From positions 1 to 64,000 of the forward strand of contig JALRMH010000004.1 of NCBI GenBank assembly GCA_026119935.1: a DNA stretch of 64,000 nucleotides, in the 5' to 3' direction. Below the pieces are notes generated by a model. That model was given only the letters and a program-made list of their open reading frames with translations, searched no databases and was not told the origin of the DNA. The stretch is from Endothia cerciana. Lineage: Eukaryota > Ascomycota > Sordariomycetes > Diaporthales > Cryphonectriaceae. Every line of letters begins with the position of its first letter. Positions within the stretch are counted from its first letter, which is position 1. The position numbers and the translations under genes are program-made. Positions 9,217 through 19,812 of the stretch are shown piece after piece.

Positions 9217-11015
9217 CTAGTGGATCTCAGTGACCTTGCACTGCCACCCGGAGTTCTGGGATAGCAGAGGCAAGCTGGGTACGAAAGTCAGCAAGTATGG
9301 TGACAACGGGCGCGAGAAGAGAAGAGAGACGACTCACCTAGCACCCAGACACCAACCCAGCTCATTGTCCTTGATCTTCTTTGCGATCTTGACCTCCCGA
9401 TCTATAGGCATGTCGTATCCCGTATGTGCAAGCGCAATCATGAAGCTCAGATCCATGCAGTGCTCAGGCCTATCCCGCAGCTCCTCGAGCGCACCACCCA
9501 CGCTCGTGAACAGATCCCAGTCCTTCTCGCCGCCACAGACCTTGTTCGCAAGCTCTTGCATCTCCCTGAGCGTGAAAGAGTCAGGCATTCCTAATGGTTG
9601 AGTGCGGTCGTAGAAGTATGAGAGGAAATAAATGTCCTCGGTGGCAAACGTCTTGGCGATGGCGGGCTGGTGTACGCCGTTGAACGAGCACGGCGCAAGC
9701 TTGCACTCGGCGTCCTTCTTGAGGATCTTCTCAGATAGGCTGCGACATTGTGTTGGGGCGCCGCCGCTCGACGGGCCGGTGAAGTTGAACTCGCGCGAGG
9801 CGCCCAGCGGGTGGTCGTCACCGAGCTTGACGGACACGATCTTCGACATGCCGGACGCGAAGCACGGGTTGACGATAGGCTTTGAGAGCCATGACCGCTC
9901 GGTCTGATAGGCCTCGTACACCTCGTCGACTAGCTGCGCATAGATAGCGTCGCGTGCACTCATCAGGCCGTAGCCCAGGTGGGAGTGCTGGTAGAGCGTG
10001 AAATGACGGCCACCGAAATCCAGATCGTACTTGTGGTCACCCTCGGCCATCTTGGATGGGAGACCTCCGTCAGTCAGGCCCTTGAAGTTGGGCTGGAAGA
10101 CGATCTGCGTCGAGCCGCCACCCAGGTCGAAGACGGCTGCCGTGTTGCTGTCGTCGGGCCCGCCAATGTTTCCCAGCAGATAGTTGGTGGTGATCCACGC
10201 GTACACGCCTTCGTCGGAGCCGTCCATGATAGCGACGCCGTCCTTGTCTGCTGCCACGACTGGGAAGGGATACTTGGTCTCGAGGTGGGCTCGGACGGCG
10301 TCGAGGATCTTCTGGGACTTCTCGGGGCCGAGTAACCGCAGGCCGGCGGTGGCCTTGACGGCGACCGGGGAGCAGCCTTTGAGCTTGTCGGGGACGGTCT
10401 CGAGGGCCGCCTCCATCAGGATGTCCAAGCTCTCGGCGGCAGCCTGGGGGTCATCAGGGTATGCGCTCAGCCCGCTGCTCTTGCCGTCGATCTTCTTGGT
10501 CATCTTGAAGACCTCGTTCTCCAGCTCGGGGGTGGGGCCGCAATTGTTGAACTTGTAGACGTGGATCCGCGAGCCCGTGCTCCCTGCGTCGATCATATTG
10601 ACATACTGGACGATGGGCTTGTCCTTGGAGTAGGACTGTGTACATCTATCGGTGCCGTATGATGTGTCGGAGGGGACCTGACCGCCGGTGGATGGACCTG
10701 TGAGGGGGGAAAGCCATGCGTCAGCCGCGGGCCGGTTCCTTGCGTCCATCTCTGGTGGACGTGATCTGCCTGGGCGAACTTACCTCCGCGGTAGACATCG
10801 ACGCCGGTGGGGGTGAGGTAGTAGATGGCGAAGACGAAGATGAAGAGGACTGCCCCGGTCTTGAACCAGCGCGTCTTCTGCGCCTGGGACATCATGTCGT
10901 TCTTGAGCTTCTCCAGGATGCCTGCTGGTCGGCGTTCGTGGCCGTATCTGTCTGGCTTCTCGTGGGGATCGCGGGCGACTTGCTTGATCGGCAAGGAGAC
11001 GGAGGTTCGTCGCAT
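9217..11015 (-). CDS. gda1: Golgi guanosine-diphosphatase (GDA1/CD39 family)
   Basis: GDA1 hydrolyses GDP to GMP in the Golgi lumen, allowing GDP-mannose/GMP exchange for glycosylation (family knowledge). Three exons: 11015-10784, 10697-9338 and 9274-9217, giving 549 residues. One membrane segment at residues about 52-67 (TGAVLFIFVFAIYYL) marks a type II protein. Apyrase-conserved regions are visible: MIDAGSTGSRIHVY, KATAGLRLL, GSDEGVYAW, FDLGGGSTQI and a later HLGYGL patch. The long middle frame appears to stop at 9334, but that TGA overlaps a GT donor. Splicing to 9274 adds the expected GDA1 tail (ASLPLLSQ...WQCKVTEIH). The N-terminal cytosolic tail is basic. The intron after exon 1 splits a Gly codon. 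Confidence 0.95.
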
Positions 11016-11970
11016 ATGGAACGGGCGATCCCCTCCTCAAAGGAAGAAGAAGATGAAGAGGAGGAGGAGGAGGAGGAGGAGGATAGAACGGCAGACGCGA
11101 GGTGCTGTCGAGCGGTTGCAGAGCGTAACTCTTCTCGTGTCGTTCAGATGCGGTGGCGGATTCGAGCAGAAGCCACGAGACCCATTAAAAGCGATAAGCA
11201 AGGCAAGGCAAGGCAAGGCAAGGGAAGGGAAGAGACGGCGCCCAACGAATTAACCACCGAAGCGAGGAACAAGAAAGGTTTCACGGGGTCTCAGAGATGT
11301 CCCATGCACGACGGCGGGAGTGAGGGACAGGTATTTGGGTAGGCACGTGGGAAGAAAAAGAAAAAAAAGGGGAATGAAAAAGAAAAAAAAAGGGGGGTGT
11401 GGAAGAGGATGTCAATGTCGAGATTGTGGTCTGGATGAACTGAATTGCATTGCATGGCATGCAGAATTTCGAATCTGGCCTGGCGCGGCCTACTCAATCA
11501 ATCTTCCAGCCAACAACGTCCGCGGATTGAGCCTCTTGCCTCCCCCCAAAGCCGCCAATAGATGGGCCCTGCCCTGTCCCTACGGCCCAGCTTCTACAGT
11601 ACCTATAGTGGTCAATAGGGGGCGGGTCGGGCTAAACTTGATCACAGGTGTGGCGTTGCCAAGGGTGACTGGCGGCTGAGCTCAGCCACGCCCTTCCCGT
11701 CAACCTGGTCCTGGCACCCTGAACCCTTGACGCTGTTCGACGAGGTTCGATTGATGATGATCCTTTGACAGCCTTGAACGCCGCGCGCGTCTCATTGTTG
11801 CCTCCCAGCCGCACGCAGACTCCTACAATAACCATCGACGCCCGCCCGGTTTCCCCAGCATCCAGTAGCGGCGCGCTCACGAGGCAAGTACACTTGCTCT
11901 CCCTCTGTCGTGTCTCTTCTTGTCTCCTGTCCTTTCCTCAGGCCGAGCTCCCCGTTCTTCGCCCTTGACC
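11016..11970. promoter_or_regulatory. Divergent promoter region between GDA1 and the PPPDE fusion gene
   Basis: About 955 bp between divergent starts. It holds a GAG/GAA repeat (11040-11085), an AGGCA/GCAAG repeat (about 11198-11225), purine-rich G/A runs near 11350-11400, and a pyrimidine-rich leader before 11971. No TATA box is convincing. Confidence 0.5.
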
Positions 11971-13722
11971 ATGGACGTTCACCTGCTCGTCTACGACCTC
12001 TCCAAGGGTCTGGCGCGGCAGATGTCCATGCAATTTCTGGGCTTCCAACTTGATGCCATCTATCATACGTCCATCGAGCTTGATGGACTCGAGTGGGTCT
12101 ACGACGGAAATGTCGTGGCGATCACACCTGGCTCTTCCCATCTCGGCCAGCCGATGCAACGACTTCACCTGGGCAAGACCGCCTTGCCAATGGACGTAAT
12201 CCAGCAGTACCTGGAGTCATTGCGGGAGATTTACACGGTCCAGGCCTACAACCTATGGAAGCACAACTGCAACAACTTCTCCAACGACTTCGCAACATTT
12301 CTGCTCGGGACGGGCATCCCGGATTATATTCTCCATATGCCCGATGCAGTGCTGGAGTCGCCTTTCGGGAGGATGCTGATGCCAACCCTGAACCAACAGA
12401 TCGAGGCGGGCAGGCAGCAGGGCGGGATCCTGGGCATCCAGGGGAACGCAAACGGGCATGCCGTAGCCGGATCTTCTCAGGCGCAGCACCAGTACCAGGA
12501 GGCCAAGGTCCGACACGTCAGCAACGTGCGTGAACTTGAATCTCTGCTCGCTAGCGCCGAGAAGTCCTGTGCAGTGGTCTTCTTTACCTCAGCGACATGC
12601 GGTCCCTGCAAGATGCTCTATCCCCTGTACGATGAGCTCGCTGCCGAGGTGGGAAGCCAGGGTATCATGATCAAGGTCGACATCTCTCAGGCCTTCGACG
12701 TTGGTAGTCGATACTCCGTACGCGCCACACCGACGTTTATCTCGTTCCTGCGAGGAAAGGAGGAGAACCGATGGTCTGGTGCGGACCCGGGAGCGCTGCG
12801 TGGCAATGTACGGCTGCTCGTTGAGATGGCGCATCCGGCCCACCCACACGCATTTCTCAGACTGCCAACTCTGCACAACCCTGATGCGAAGCCTGTCCTC
12901 TTTACCAAGACGCCACCTATACCAAAGCTTCTGGCAAAGATGGGCTCTACGGCGGAACATCCTGCTGTCAAGTCCCTCTCTCACTTTATCGAGGCCCGCA
13001 ACAAAGAGGGCGCCGCAGAGTCCACACTGCCTGATATGACTGTTCTAACAACCTTCATCCGGGACTCGCTCAAGTCGCTACCCCTAGACCTCGTGTTCAC
13101 CGTCGTCGATCTTCTCCGCTGCGGTCTTGTCGATGTCCGCCTAAGCGGATACTTGGCTGAAGAGAAGGACCACGAGACCATCACCTCTCTGCTATCCTAC
13201 GTCAACAGACTGTCAGCAGATTGTCCCTACGCCCTGCGCCTCGTTACGCTGCAGATGGCGTGTAATTTATTCAGCAGCCCCCTCTATCCGCCGCAAATCC
13301 TTACCCACGAAAGCATACGAGGTGCGGTCACGAGCCTTGTATCGTCCAGTTTCCTCGACGAAAGCCACAGTAGCGTCCGGGTCGCCGCCGCATCGCTTCT
13401 CTTCAATATCGCGTTGACAAACAGCAATAGTCGCAGAGCGGGTGAGGGTGATGTCCTACCAGAGGGTGATCAGATAGAGCTCGCGGCACCGCTGCTCGAG
13501 GCCATCTCGCAGGAAGACCAGTCACCGGAGGCGCTGAGAGGAATGCTGCTCGCTCTCGGATACCTAGCGTACCTGGCGCCTATGGACGGAGAGCTAGTGG
13601 ACTTGCTAAGGACAATGGATGCGTGTGACACAGTGGTAGGTAAGAAAGATAAGTTCAACGATGTGGCCCTCGTCGGTGAGATTGGCGTCGAGCTGCTTGG
13701 AAAGGGTCTGAAAAGACCATGA
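11971..13722 (+). CDS. PPPDE isopeptidase - thioredoxin - PUL domain fusion
   Basis: 583 residues, intronless. I chose the ATG at 11971 (CCATGG context) because the family begins MDVHLLVYDLSKG; an upstream in-frame ATG at 11920 adds 17 unlikely residues. Residues 1-140 are a PPPDE (DeSI-like) thiol isopeptidase domain with the catalytic pair His32 (YHTSIE) and Cys100 (HNCNNFSND). Residues about 180-290 are a thioredoxin domain with the redox motif CGPC at 210-213 and the cis-Pro in RATPTF. Residues about 310-580 are helical and resemble a PUL domain, which in Ufd3/PLAA binds Cdc48/p97 (family knowledge). The likely job is removal of SUMO or ubiquitin, coupled to redox state and Cdc48. The substrate is unknown. 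The three-part architecture occurs in other fungi as far as I recall. Confidence 0.9.
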   Translation: MDVHLLVYDLSKGLARQMSMQFLGFQLDAIYHTSIELDGLEWVYDGNVVAITPGSSHLGQPMQRLHLGKTALPMDVIQQYLESLREIYTVQAYNLWKHNCNNFSNDFATFLLGTGIPDYILHMPDAVLESPFGRMLMPTLNQQIEAGRQQGGILGIQGNANGHAVAGSSQAQHQYQEAKVRHVSNVRELESLLASAEKSCAVVFFTSATCGPCKMLYPLYDELAAEVGSQGIMIKVDISQAFDVGSRYSVRATPTFISFLRGKEENRWSGADPGALRGNVRLLVEMAHPAHPHAFLRLPTLHNPDAKPVLFTKTPPIPKLLAKMGSTAEHPAVKSLSHFIEARNKEGAAESTLPDMTVLTTFIRDSLKSLPLDLVFTVVDLLRCGLVDVRLSGYLAEEKDHETITSLLSYVNRLSADCPYALRLVTLQMACNLFSSPLYPPQILTHESIRGAVTSLVSSSFLDESHSSVRVAAASLLFNIALTNSNSRRAGEGDVLPEGDQIELAAPLLEAISQEDQSPEALRGMLLALGYLAYLAPMDGELVDLLRTMDACDTVVGKKDKFNDVALVGEIGVELLGKGLKRP

Positions 13723-13909
13723 AGCCATTGCATTTCGAATGTTATCTATGGTGCAGCACTCGAGTATCACACTTTTCACTCAGCCACAAGCAGCTATTGC
13801 TCTTGGGCGCGGTGGCCTGAATAGGTGGTTCAATCGATTGCCTTTGTCGGCATTATTTCATTTCATAACATTGTATCAAAGAGGGCTGTTATCTGAACCA
13901 CCAGCTTTA

Positions 13910-14800
13910 CGGACCCCATGATCGCCCCGTTTGCCTGCGAGCGGCGAGCTCCACTGCATCGAGAGCGATCCCTGCCAGGGGTGTCGACGATTCAGCGATT
14001 CTCCTCGCGCGACAAAACACAATTGAGTGGCCACGGCTTTTCCTTTCATTTATCAGAGCCTTGAGTCGCCCGACCATGAATCGCAGGATGTTCTGGGGAT
14101 CCGTATCATCACCTGTGATTAAGGGGAAGATGGTTCGAAGATGTCGCAAGCTTCGCCCTGGTCAACCTGTCCTCTTTCGTGAACATGACGACGAAATTGG
14201 TCTTGGTGGATAAATCTGAGTTGACCAAATACTCCCACAACTTGAAGGACTCATCCATGCGATTCAACGTTTCATCTTCAAACAGAAACCGATCGTAGCA
14301 TGAGACGTCGAACATGAATACGATTGCGTGGACGCTCTTGTATGCGTGGTGCCATTTCTTCCGCTCACTTCTTCCGCCACCAAAGTCGACAAACTGATAT
14401 CGGATGTCGTCGACGGAGTAGTTGGATTCATGTATTCCGGTGGTCTGGGTATACGACCAAAGAATATCTTGTACGGACGGAACGTAATTTGGCTGCAGTA
14501 TGCGACTGCTCGAGTCCAAGAAGCTAGTATGCCGTCAGTCGGGGCTGAAATTTTGTGACCAGAGGAGATGAACTGACTGCTTGGCATGATCCAAGCGAAA
14601 GCACTCGCGGCTTGCTCTCTCGCAGGGTTCCAACTGTAATTGTTCCAGCTTGTCTCGGGTACGGTAGTTGTTCCAGAAAGCCTCTACAGTCGGAGAATGT
14701 TCAACGACTTGATAAGGATGCTCTTTCCACTTCCCATAGTCCCCAAGACCAAGACTCTCTATTTTGACACATCGCTCTGGGCTTGAAGATCTCGTGGCAA
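13910..14800 (-). pseudogene. Degenerate heterotrimeric G-protein alpha subunit
   Basis: On the minus strand, a segment around 14510-14180 clearly matches G-alpha: LDSSSRILQPNYVPS, a TTGIHE switch I region, VDFGGGRSERKKW (switch II) and LLFEDE-like FLFEDETLNRM. A P-loop (GTMGSGKS) lies at about 14750-14725 in another frame, with a stop just before and shortly after it. The C-terminal part (IFPLITGDDTDPQNI..., about 14135-13910) is shifted by one base. The reading frame is therefore broken in at least three places and no intron with good splice sites repairs it. Two functional residues are also lost: the catalytic Gln of DxGGQ is Gly, and NKxD is TKED. I call it a pseudogene of a divergent fungal G-alpha. 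A real but oddly spliced gene is less likely. Confidence 0.7.
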
Positions 14801-16379
14801 GGCGGGCACCGCCCCACGAGGAGGCTGACTTTGAGGTCTGCGATCCTGTAATTACCTGTCCTGTAATTCTGACAGAGTGGCAACCCCCTTTGCGACGAGT
14901 TCGACGATACCGAGGACTGAGCTGACGAAACCAATCGCCGAAATTGGATCCATACCGTATTGTACAGCGCAAGGCCTTTCGGTTTAGGACATGTTGTAAA
15001 AGTTTTGGTTCACCCAGGGTAATTGACCAGATCATTAACCGCACATAGCCAGGGCTGGGGTGGTTGAGGAGGCAAGAAGGGGCCACAGAGGTAGGTTTGG
15101 TGTGTAGCTGCTGACAGCCACGTCTGGCCCCTGCAGGAGCTGTACGGCTCAGCGGTCTCTCAGACTTCCTGTGGTACCGTACAGAAAGAGAGAAAAGAAG
15201 AAGAAGAAGGAAGGAAGGAAGGAAGGAAGGAAGGAAGAAAGAAAAATCTCTTAGTGTATTCAAGCGAAATTCTTTGCTTGTTAAGCATATGTGATCAGTG
15301 CGTTTGGTGACTTCATGTTGTCTTCCTGAGCGGCAAGTATCAGTGAGTCGCCACGGGAGGTGCCTCATAGAACCTGATCAGCATGCCCGAAGATACCCAG
15401 TCCACCATAGTAGTTCCTTGCCTAATACTGGGAGACATCCTTAGATATCCATATGATATTTGGCACGGGGCATGGGACTACCGTCCTTCCTCCCTAAGAG
15501 CTTCTTCACTCACTTGAGTCGGGCAGACATCCACTTGATCGAGAATCTGAATTTTAGTATCTCGATCCTTTCTCACACAGAAAACGGAGGCCAAGGTGAA
15601 GTCAGCTGGATTTTGTGACAATCCAGGCTCTTCTGCATATGGATGCTGTCGCCGCCCCCACCGCAGCATGGCAGAGGGTTATGGACCCCTATTGGCAGAG
15701 ACTGGTCGATGAGCCTCCTAAAAGCAAGCCAATACTCCCGATGCGTGAGCGCTTCGGGGCTTAACCCGCAATATCTTTACTCAGCCCCACGTTCTGCGCC
15801 CACATCTTGGACATAACCGCCAGCCTTGAACCTTTCGGCGAGCAATCGGAAACTTCCTTAGATTTCCAATTCAACAACATGAGTGAGGCCTCGCACATCT
15901 CATTATCTCAAGAATGTCGATATGCGGAATCAACGCCTGTAGGTCATGCGCCTGCAACGCAGCCACTCGGAAAATTGGAAGCCACTTTCTCCCCGTCAGG
16001 TCCAGTTCTACCCCGCCCAGACAACGCCATACGAGTTCGAAGGATACGTTGCTTGTTCATTGCAGCCTGTGAGCAATCGAAAAGTCAGTCTGAATGTGTG
16101 TGACAAATATTGATCAGTAGGACTTTCCAAGCGCTTTCTCGGCACCTATGAGTTTGTGAAACGGAAATGGTTTATAAACTGCGTAAACAGTGTTATTACT
16201 AGATTGACCTATTGCTCTACCTGCGCGCATGTCAAGGCAACAGTTACCTACGTATAAAGCCGACATTTAAATAACCCACCCATTGTCGCCATGCGTGGGC
16301 AGCTTTCAACTTCACATTTTGAACTGAATTTTCACAGCCTATTATATCGAGGAATCATCTACACAATCACCTCCAGTTC
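14801..16379. other. Gene-free stretch with GGAA microsatellite
   Basis: No supportable gene. The minus-strand frame 14535-15368 is open but its upstream part resembles nothing. A (GGAA)n/(GAA)n microsatellite lies at about 15196-15240. The plus-strand frame 15807-16103 (98 codons) shows no family motif. Confidence 0.5.
15196..15240 (+). repeat. GAA/GGAA microsatellite
   Basis: Four GAA copies run into about seven tandem GGAA copies. Confidence 0.9.
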
Positions 16380-17690
16380 CGGCAGTGAGGCATGCGAACT
16401 TGTCCTCAGATACCATAGTCCCAAGGACCTCGAGGTTCAACCCTGATGAGGTGAGTCGGGCTTCTTGATTGTCTATGCCACCCTTCCCCCATCACTAACA
16501 GAGTCTGCAAGCCCAACGGCGTGGCCTGGATCAGAAATTTAACCCAGCAAAACAGCATAAATGTCGATTACAACGCCAGTTGGTATAGAAACCGGCTGCG
16601 GGCTTTGCAGTCTGTGGATGAGATGGTGGAGGCCCTTATCAACAAAATATCAGATCTAGGCGTCCTGGACGACACATATATCTTTTACTCAACCGGCAAC
16701 GGCTATCATATCGGTCAGCACCGCCTTCAGCCTAGTAAGCAATGCCAATATAAGGAGAATGTCAACATCCCCCTCATAGTCCGTGGCCCTTGTGTCGCCA
16801 GGAATATTACGACGGATATCGTCTCCTCCCACACCGATATGGCGCCGACGTTTCTACAGTTGGCAGGCGCTGCATTGCAAGACAGCTTCGATGGCAGCCC
16901 AATTACAATTTCCGCTGCAGACGTCGCGGCTGCCGAGCGGAACCGAACGGGCAATGAGCTCGTCAACACTGAGATGTGGGGGCATCATTATTCCTGAGGG
17001 CGCGTATGGCCAGATCGAGTATACAGATCACACATACAGGGCCATGAGGATTGTGGGCAACGGCTATCATTACCTGTACTCGGTCTTGTGTACCAACGAG
17101 CATGAGCTATATGGCCTGGTAGTAGGTGTCTCGGGGCATTTGAGGACCTCACCTACTTTGCTTCTGACATGTCTCTACGCAGAACGATCCTTATGAAACG
17201 AACGAACAACCTGTATTATCTGCTACAGAACGAGACGACTGTTGGTATATGCTACACCGGCACTAACTCCTCAACGGTCTCAACAACCCGTACTTCAGAT
17301 TTCACCACATTCCTCACTGCTACTGCGTCTGCCACCAGTTCAAATGGCAGCAGCAGCACGGGCGGCTCCTCATGTGCGGGGACTCTAGACCGTCTGCTTC
17401 CTCGACTTGGTGCTCTAGAGCTCGTGTTGAAGACTTGCAAAGCGGACAGCTGTCGCAACCCTTGGAACGTCCTGCATCCGGAAGGAAACGTTCACAGCTT
17501 GGTAGATCTCTGAGTCCTAAGTACGACGAGTTCTATGAGGTGCAGCAGAACAAGGCTCATTTCGATGCTTGTCTCGCTGGTTACCTGCTTAGTAACGAGC
17601 TGCCTGTCGATGTGGCCCCTTATACGCTGGACTGGGGATACTGGCCGAGGGCAGAAAGGTGCGAATGTATCTGAAGACTCTGTCCTTTAG
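16380..17690 (+). pseudogene. 5'-truncated, frameshifted arylsulfatase
   Basis: The downstream half of a fungal arylsulfatase. Recognisable pieces in order: VPRTSRFNPD (about 16415-16450), an intron, VAWIRNLTQQNSINVDYN and VDEMVEALINKISDLG, FYSTGNGYHIGQHRL, VSSHTDMAPTFLQLAG, then GIIIPEGAYG, CTNEHELYGL, a second intron, NDPYETN, NNLYYLL, LVLKTCKADSCRNPW, VLHPEGNV and KYDEFYEVQQNK. The frame breaks at about 16978 (five Gs where four would keep frame), about 17200 (an extra GAAC) and about 17508. The N-terminal half, with the sulfatase Cys signature that becomes formylglycine, is not found upstream. The product would be inactive. The family hydrolyses sulfate esters and is usually secreted. Confidence 0.8.
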
Positions 17691-17839
17691 GAAATTGGGT
17701 GGACAAGTATCGAGATCTGCTATGTGACGATTTTTAATTGATACTCTACCCAATCTCGCAATCTGGTCTCATATGTTGTCAATGGTATAAAAGAGTCAAT
17801 GCTTCAACCGTTTGCTGTTGTGTATATGGCTAGGGAAAT

Positions 17840-19260
17840 CAAGACAACAAAACCCTCCACCTACAGTGATTGGAATATGATGGCGCGAGATTTTCTCCTC
17901 ATTGACACTTGAATCGCCCCTTTCCCATCGCTCAACGACCTCGCCGTACATGATGCCATATACATAGCGCTGCCTAACAAGCCTATACCAGCGGTGCTCC
18001 CTCACTGGTCTGAGGATAAAAAGTAGCGGTGAGCGGTGATGACTCGTACAACTCGAGCATACCGTGTCAATGTCTCAGCTGGCGGACTCCATTCTTGGCT
18101 GTTGGTTATAAGGCCCACACCGGCCAGGCCGAAATATAGCGCCGGGCTAGGCCACGATGGCTTCAGTCTGCTAACTCGTCAACAGGTTAGGGTGACTCAT
18201 ACCTTGAGAGGAAATCTCACGATAGTTACACATAATAGACCGTATCCTTGAGTAGTTCAATAGATGAGGAGAATCAAGCTTCATACAGTCTTTTTCAATA
18301 TTGGCACTGCTGATGAAGTCTTTCCCAGGAGATCACAGGGCTGAAGTTGCAAAGGCTGGGAAAGAGCTGTTGGTGACTCGGCCACTTGCTACCCTCCCAG
18401 TAGGCACCAAGTGCAGAACTGAATGCCGCAACGGCCTTGTCACCATAGACGTCAGGTTGAGTCTCTCCGGCAGACATATTGTTGTCATTCTTTGAAACAT
18501 GGGGATTTGTCTCATCTAATTCTCCTTGTCATACGTCGATCAAACGTTGGAAAGAGAATGGTTAGGTACACCTTCAATTTGGTCCAGCAGATCAGGATCG
18601 TACAACACATTGTAGAACTGGCCGACGTTAAAGACGAACAGAGTAATTTGGACGAAAGGCATTACAAAGTCTCCCCACATGGCCTTGGCGTTGTGTGCCA
18701 GAGCTACCTCTTGCTGAACCTAAAAGTAACCGAATCAACGCAGATCGAGGATGGTCTTGATAGATACCTGCTCTTGATCGCTCAAAACAATATTTCCGTT
18801 TCCATCTACGATGGGGTGATGCTCATATTCGCCTAGATGAACGACCACTTCCTAAGCTCCTTTGTAAATAGCACCAATCAGGTTGACCTGATGCTGTTTC
18901 TCTGTATCATTGGGCTAATCGATACAGATGACATCAGCCCAGATTGTGCGAGTGTGATCAGGGCTTCTTAGGCGTTGTAAAGCGCGAAACAGGCTGGCAG
19001 TGGTTGTCTTGGGAAAGCCTGAACAAGTGACCTCTTTGAGGTCAGAGAGATTGGATCACACATATAATAGCGCTTCGTATTAGGGCGCATTGTCAATATT
19101 GAAGATGGCGAGGTCACATATGAGTGGATCTGAGAGCCGCATGTGAACGTGTAGTAGGCGTGACCAATGTCCATTCGGGAGTGTCCAATACCCGAAAGGA
19201 GATCGCTTAGTGGGATGAGGTCTAAATTGGTAATCTCATTGATTTACATCAAAGGCAAAT
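17840..19260 (-). pseudogene. HET-domain (heterokaryon incompatibility) gene relic
   Basis: Reading the minus strand gives a decayed HET domain: YEALLYV-stop-SNLSDLKEV (19075-19030), LFRALQRLRS, TRTIWADVICID-stop-PND (about 18950-18910), QVNLIGAIYKGA-stop-EVVVHLGE (to about 18830), and far downstream YRLVRQRYVYGIMYGEVVE (about 17995-17940), the usual HET C-terminal motif. Stops lie at 19058-19056 (where the conserved Trp of YVWG is expected), 18917-18915 and 18854-18852; the last two read TAG where CAG is plausible. The middle portion is scrambled by stops and shifts. HET proteins trigger cell death after fusion of unlike strains (family knowledge). This copy cannot make a protein. Confidence 0.75.
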
Positions 19261-19791
19261 GGACGGTACGGCGGATCGATGAGTGGCTCACGACGACCAC
19301 ATGTTCTCGAGGATGGCATGCTCGGATAATGTCACGTTCTGTGTACGGCACGTCGTTTGCACAGTGGCTTGTCACCGCTGCAGTGAGTACATATAAGGCG
19401 AGGATACACTCCGGATCGACTGCTAAGCTTCGTTCGCTTTCCCGATCGCCCTGATGCCCACTTCCTACAGCTTGCTCTGGTGCTCCAGACTGCAGTCGCA
19501 CGATGTCTCGCCTATTCCACACCAACCTCGATGTCCCCTGCATATGTCAGCGAATTTAACAAGATTAATCTGGCTAGATAGGCTTCAATGAAAGGGAATG
19601 CTAGATAGTGGCACCCAAGGAGCATAAGCTCAGTAGGCTGTACCAACTGGCTTGAGTTATCATTATCATAAATCTGGTGAAGCCTACCTTCTTGGTTTCA
19701 ATATTTTATTGGATTAAGTGTCGAATATTCTTCGCCGCCGCAGTAGCCAGTGATCAAACATAATTCAATTCTATATATGAGGCTCGGATGA

Positions 19792-19812
19792 CCAGCTCAG
19801 CCGCTGAGCTGG
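19792..19812. repeat. Small perfect hairpin
   Basis: CCAGCTCAG and CTGAGCTGG are exact reverse complements separated by CCG. A nine-base stem with a three-base loop. No link to a gene is evident. Confidence 0.7.

Noticed and set aside
14701..14780. An intron structure to rescue the P-loop of the G-alpha relic
   Set aside because: Candidate donors downstream are poor and the implied intron would be about 30 nt, too short for this genome's introns (55-140 nt here).
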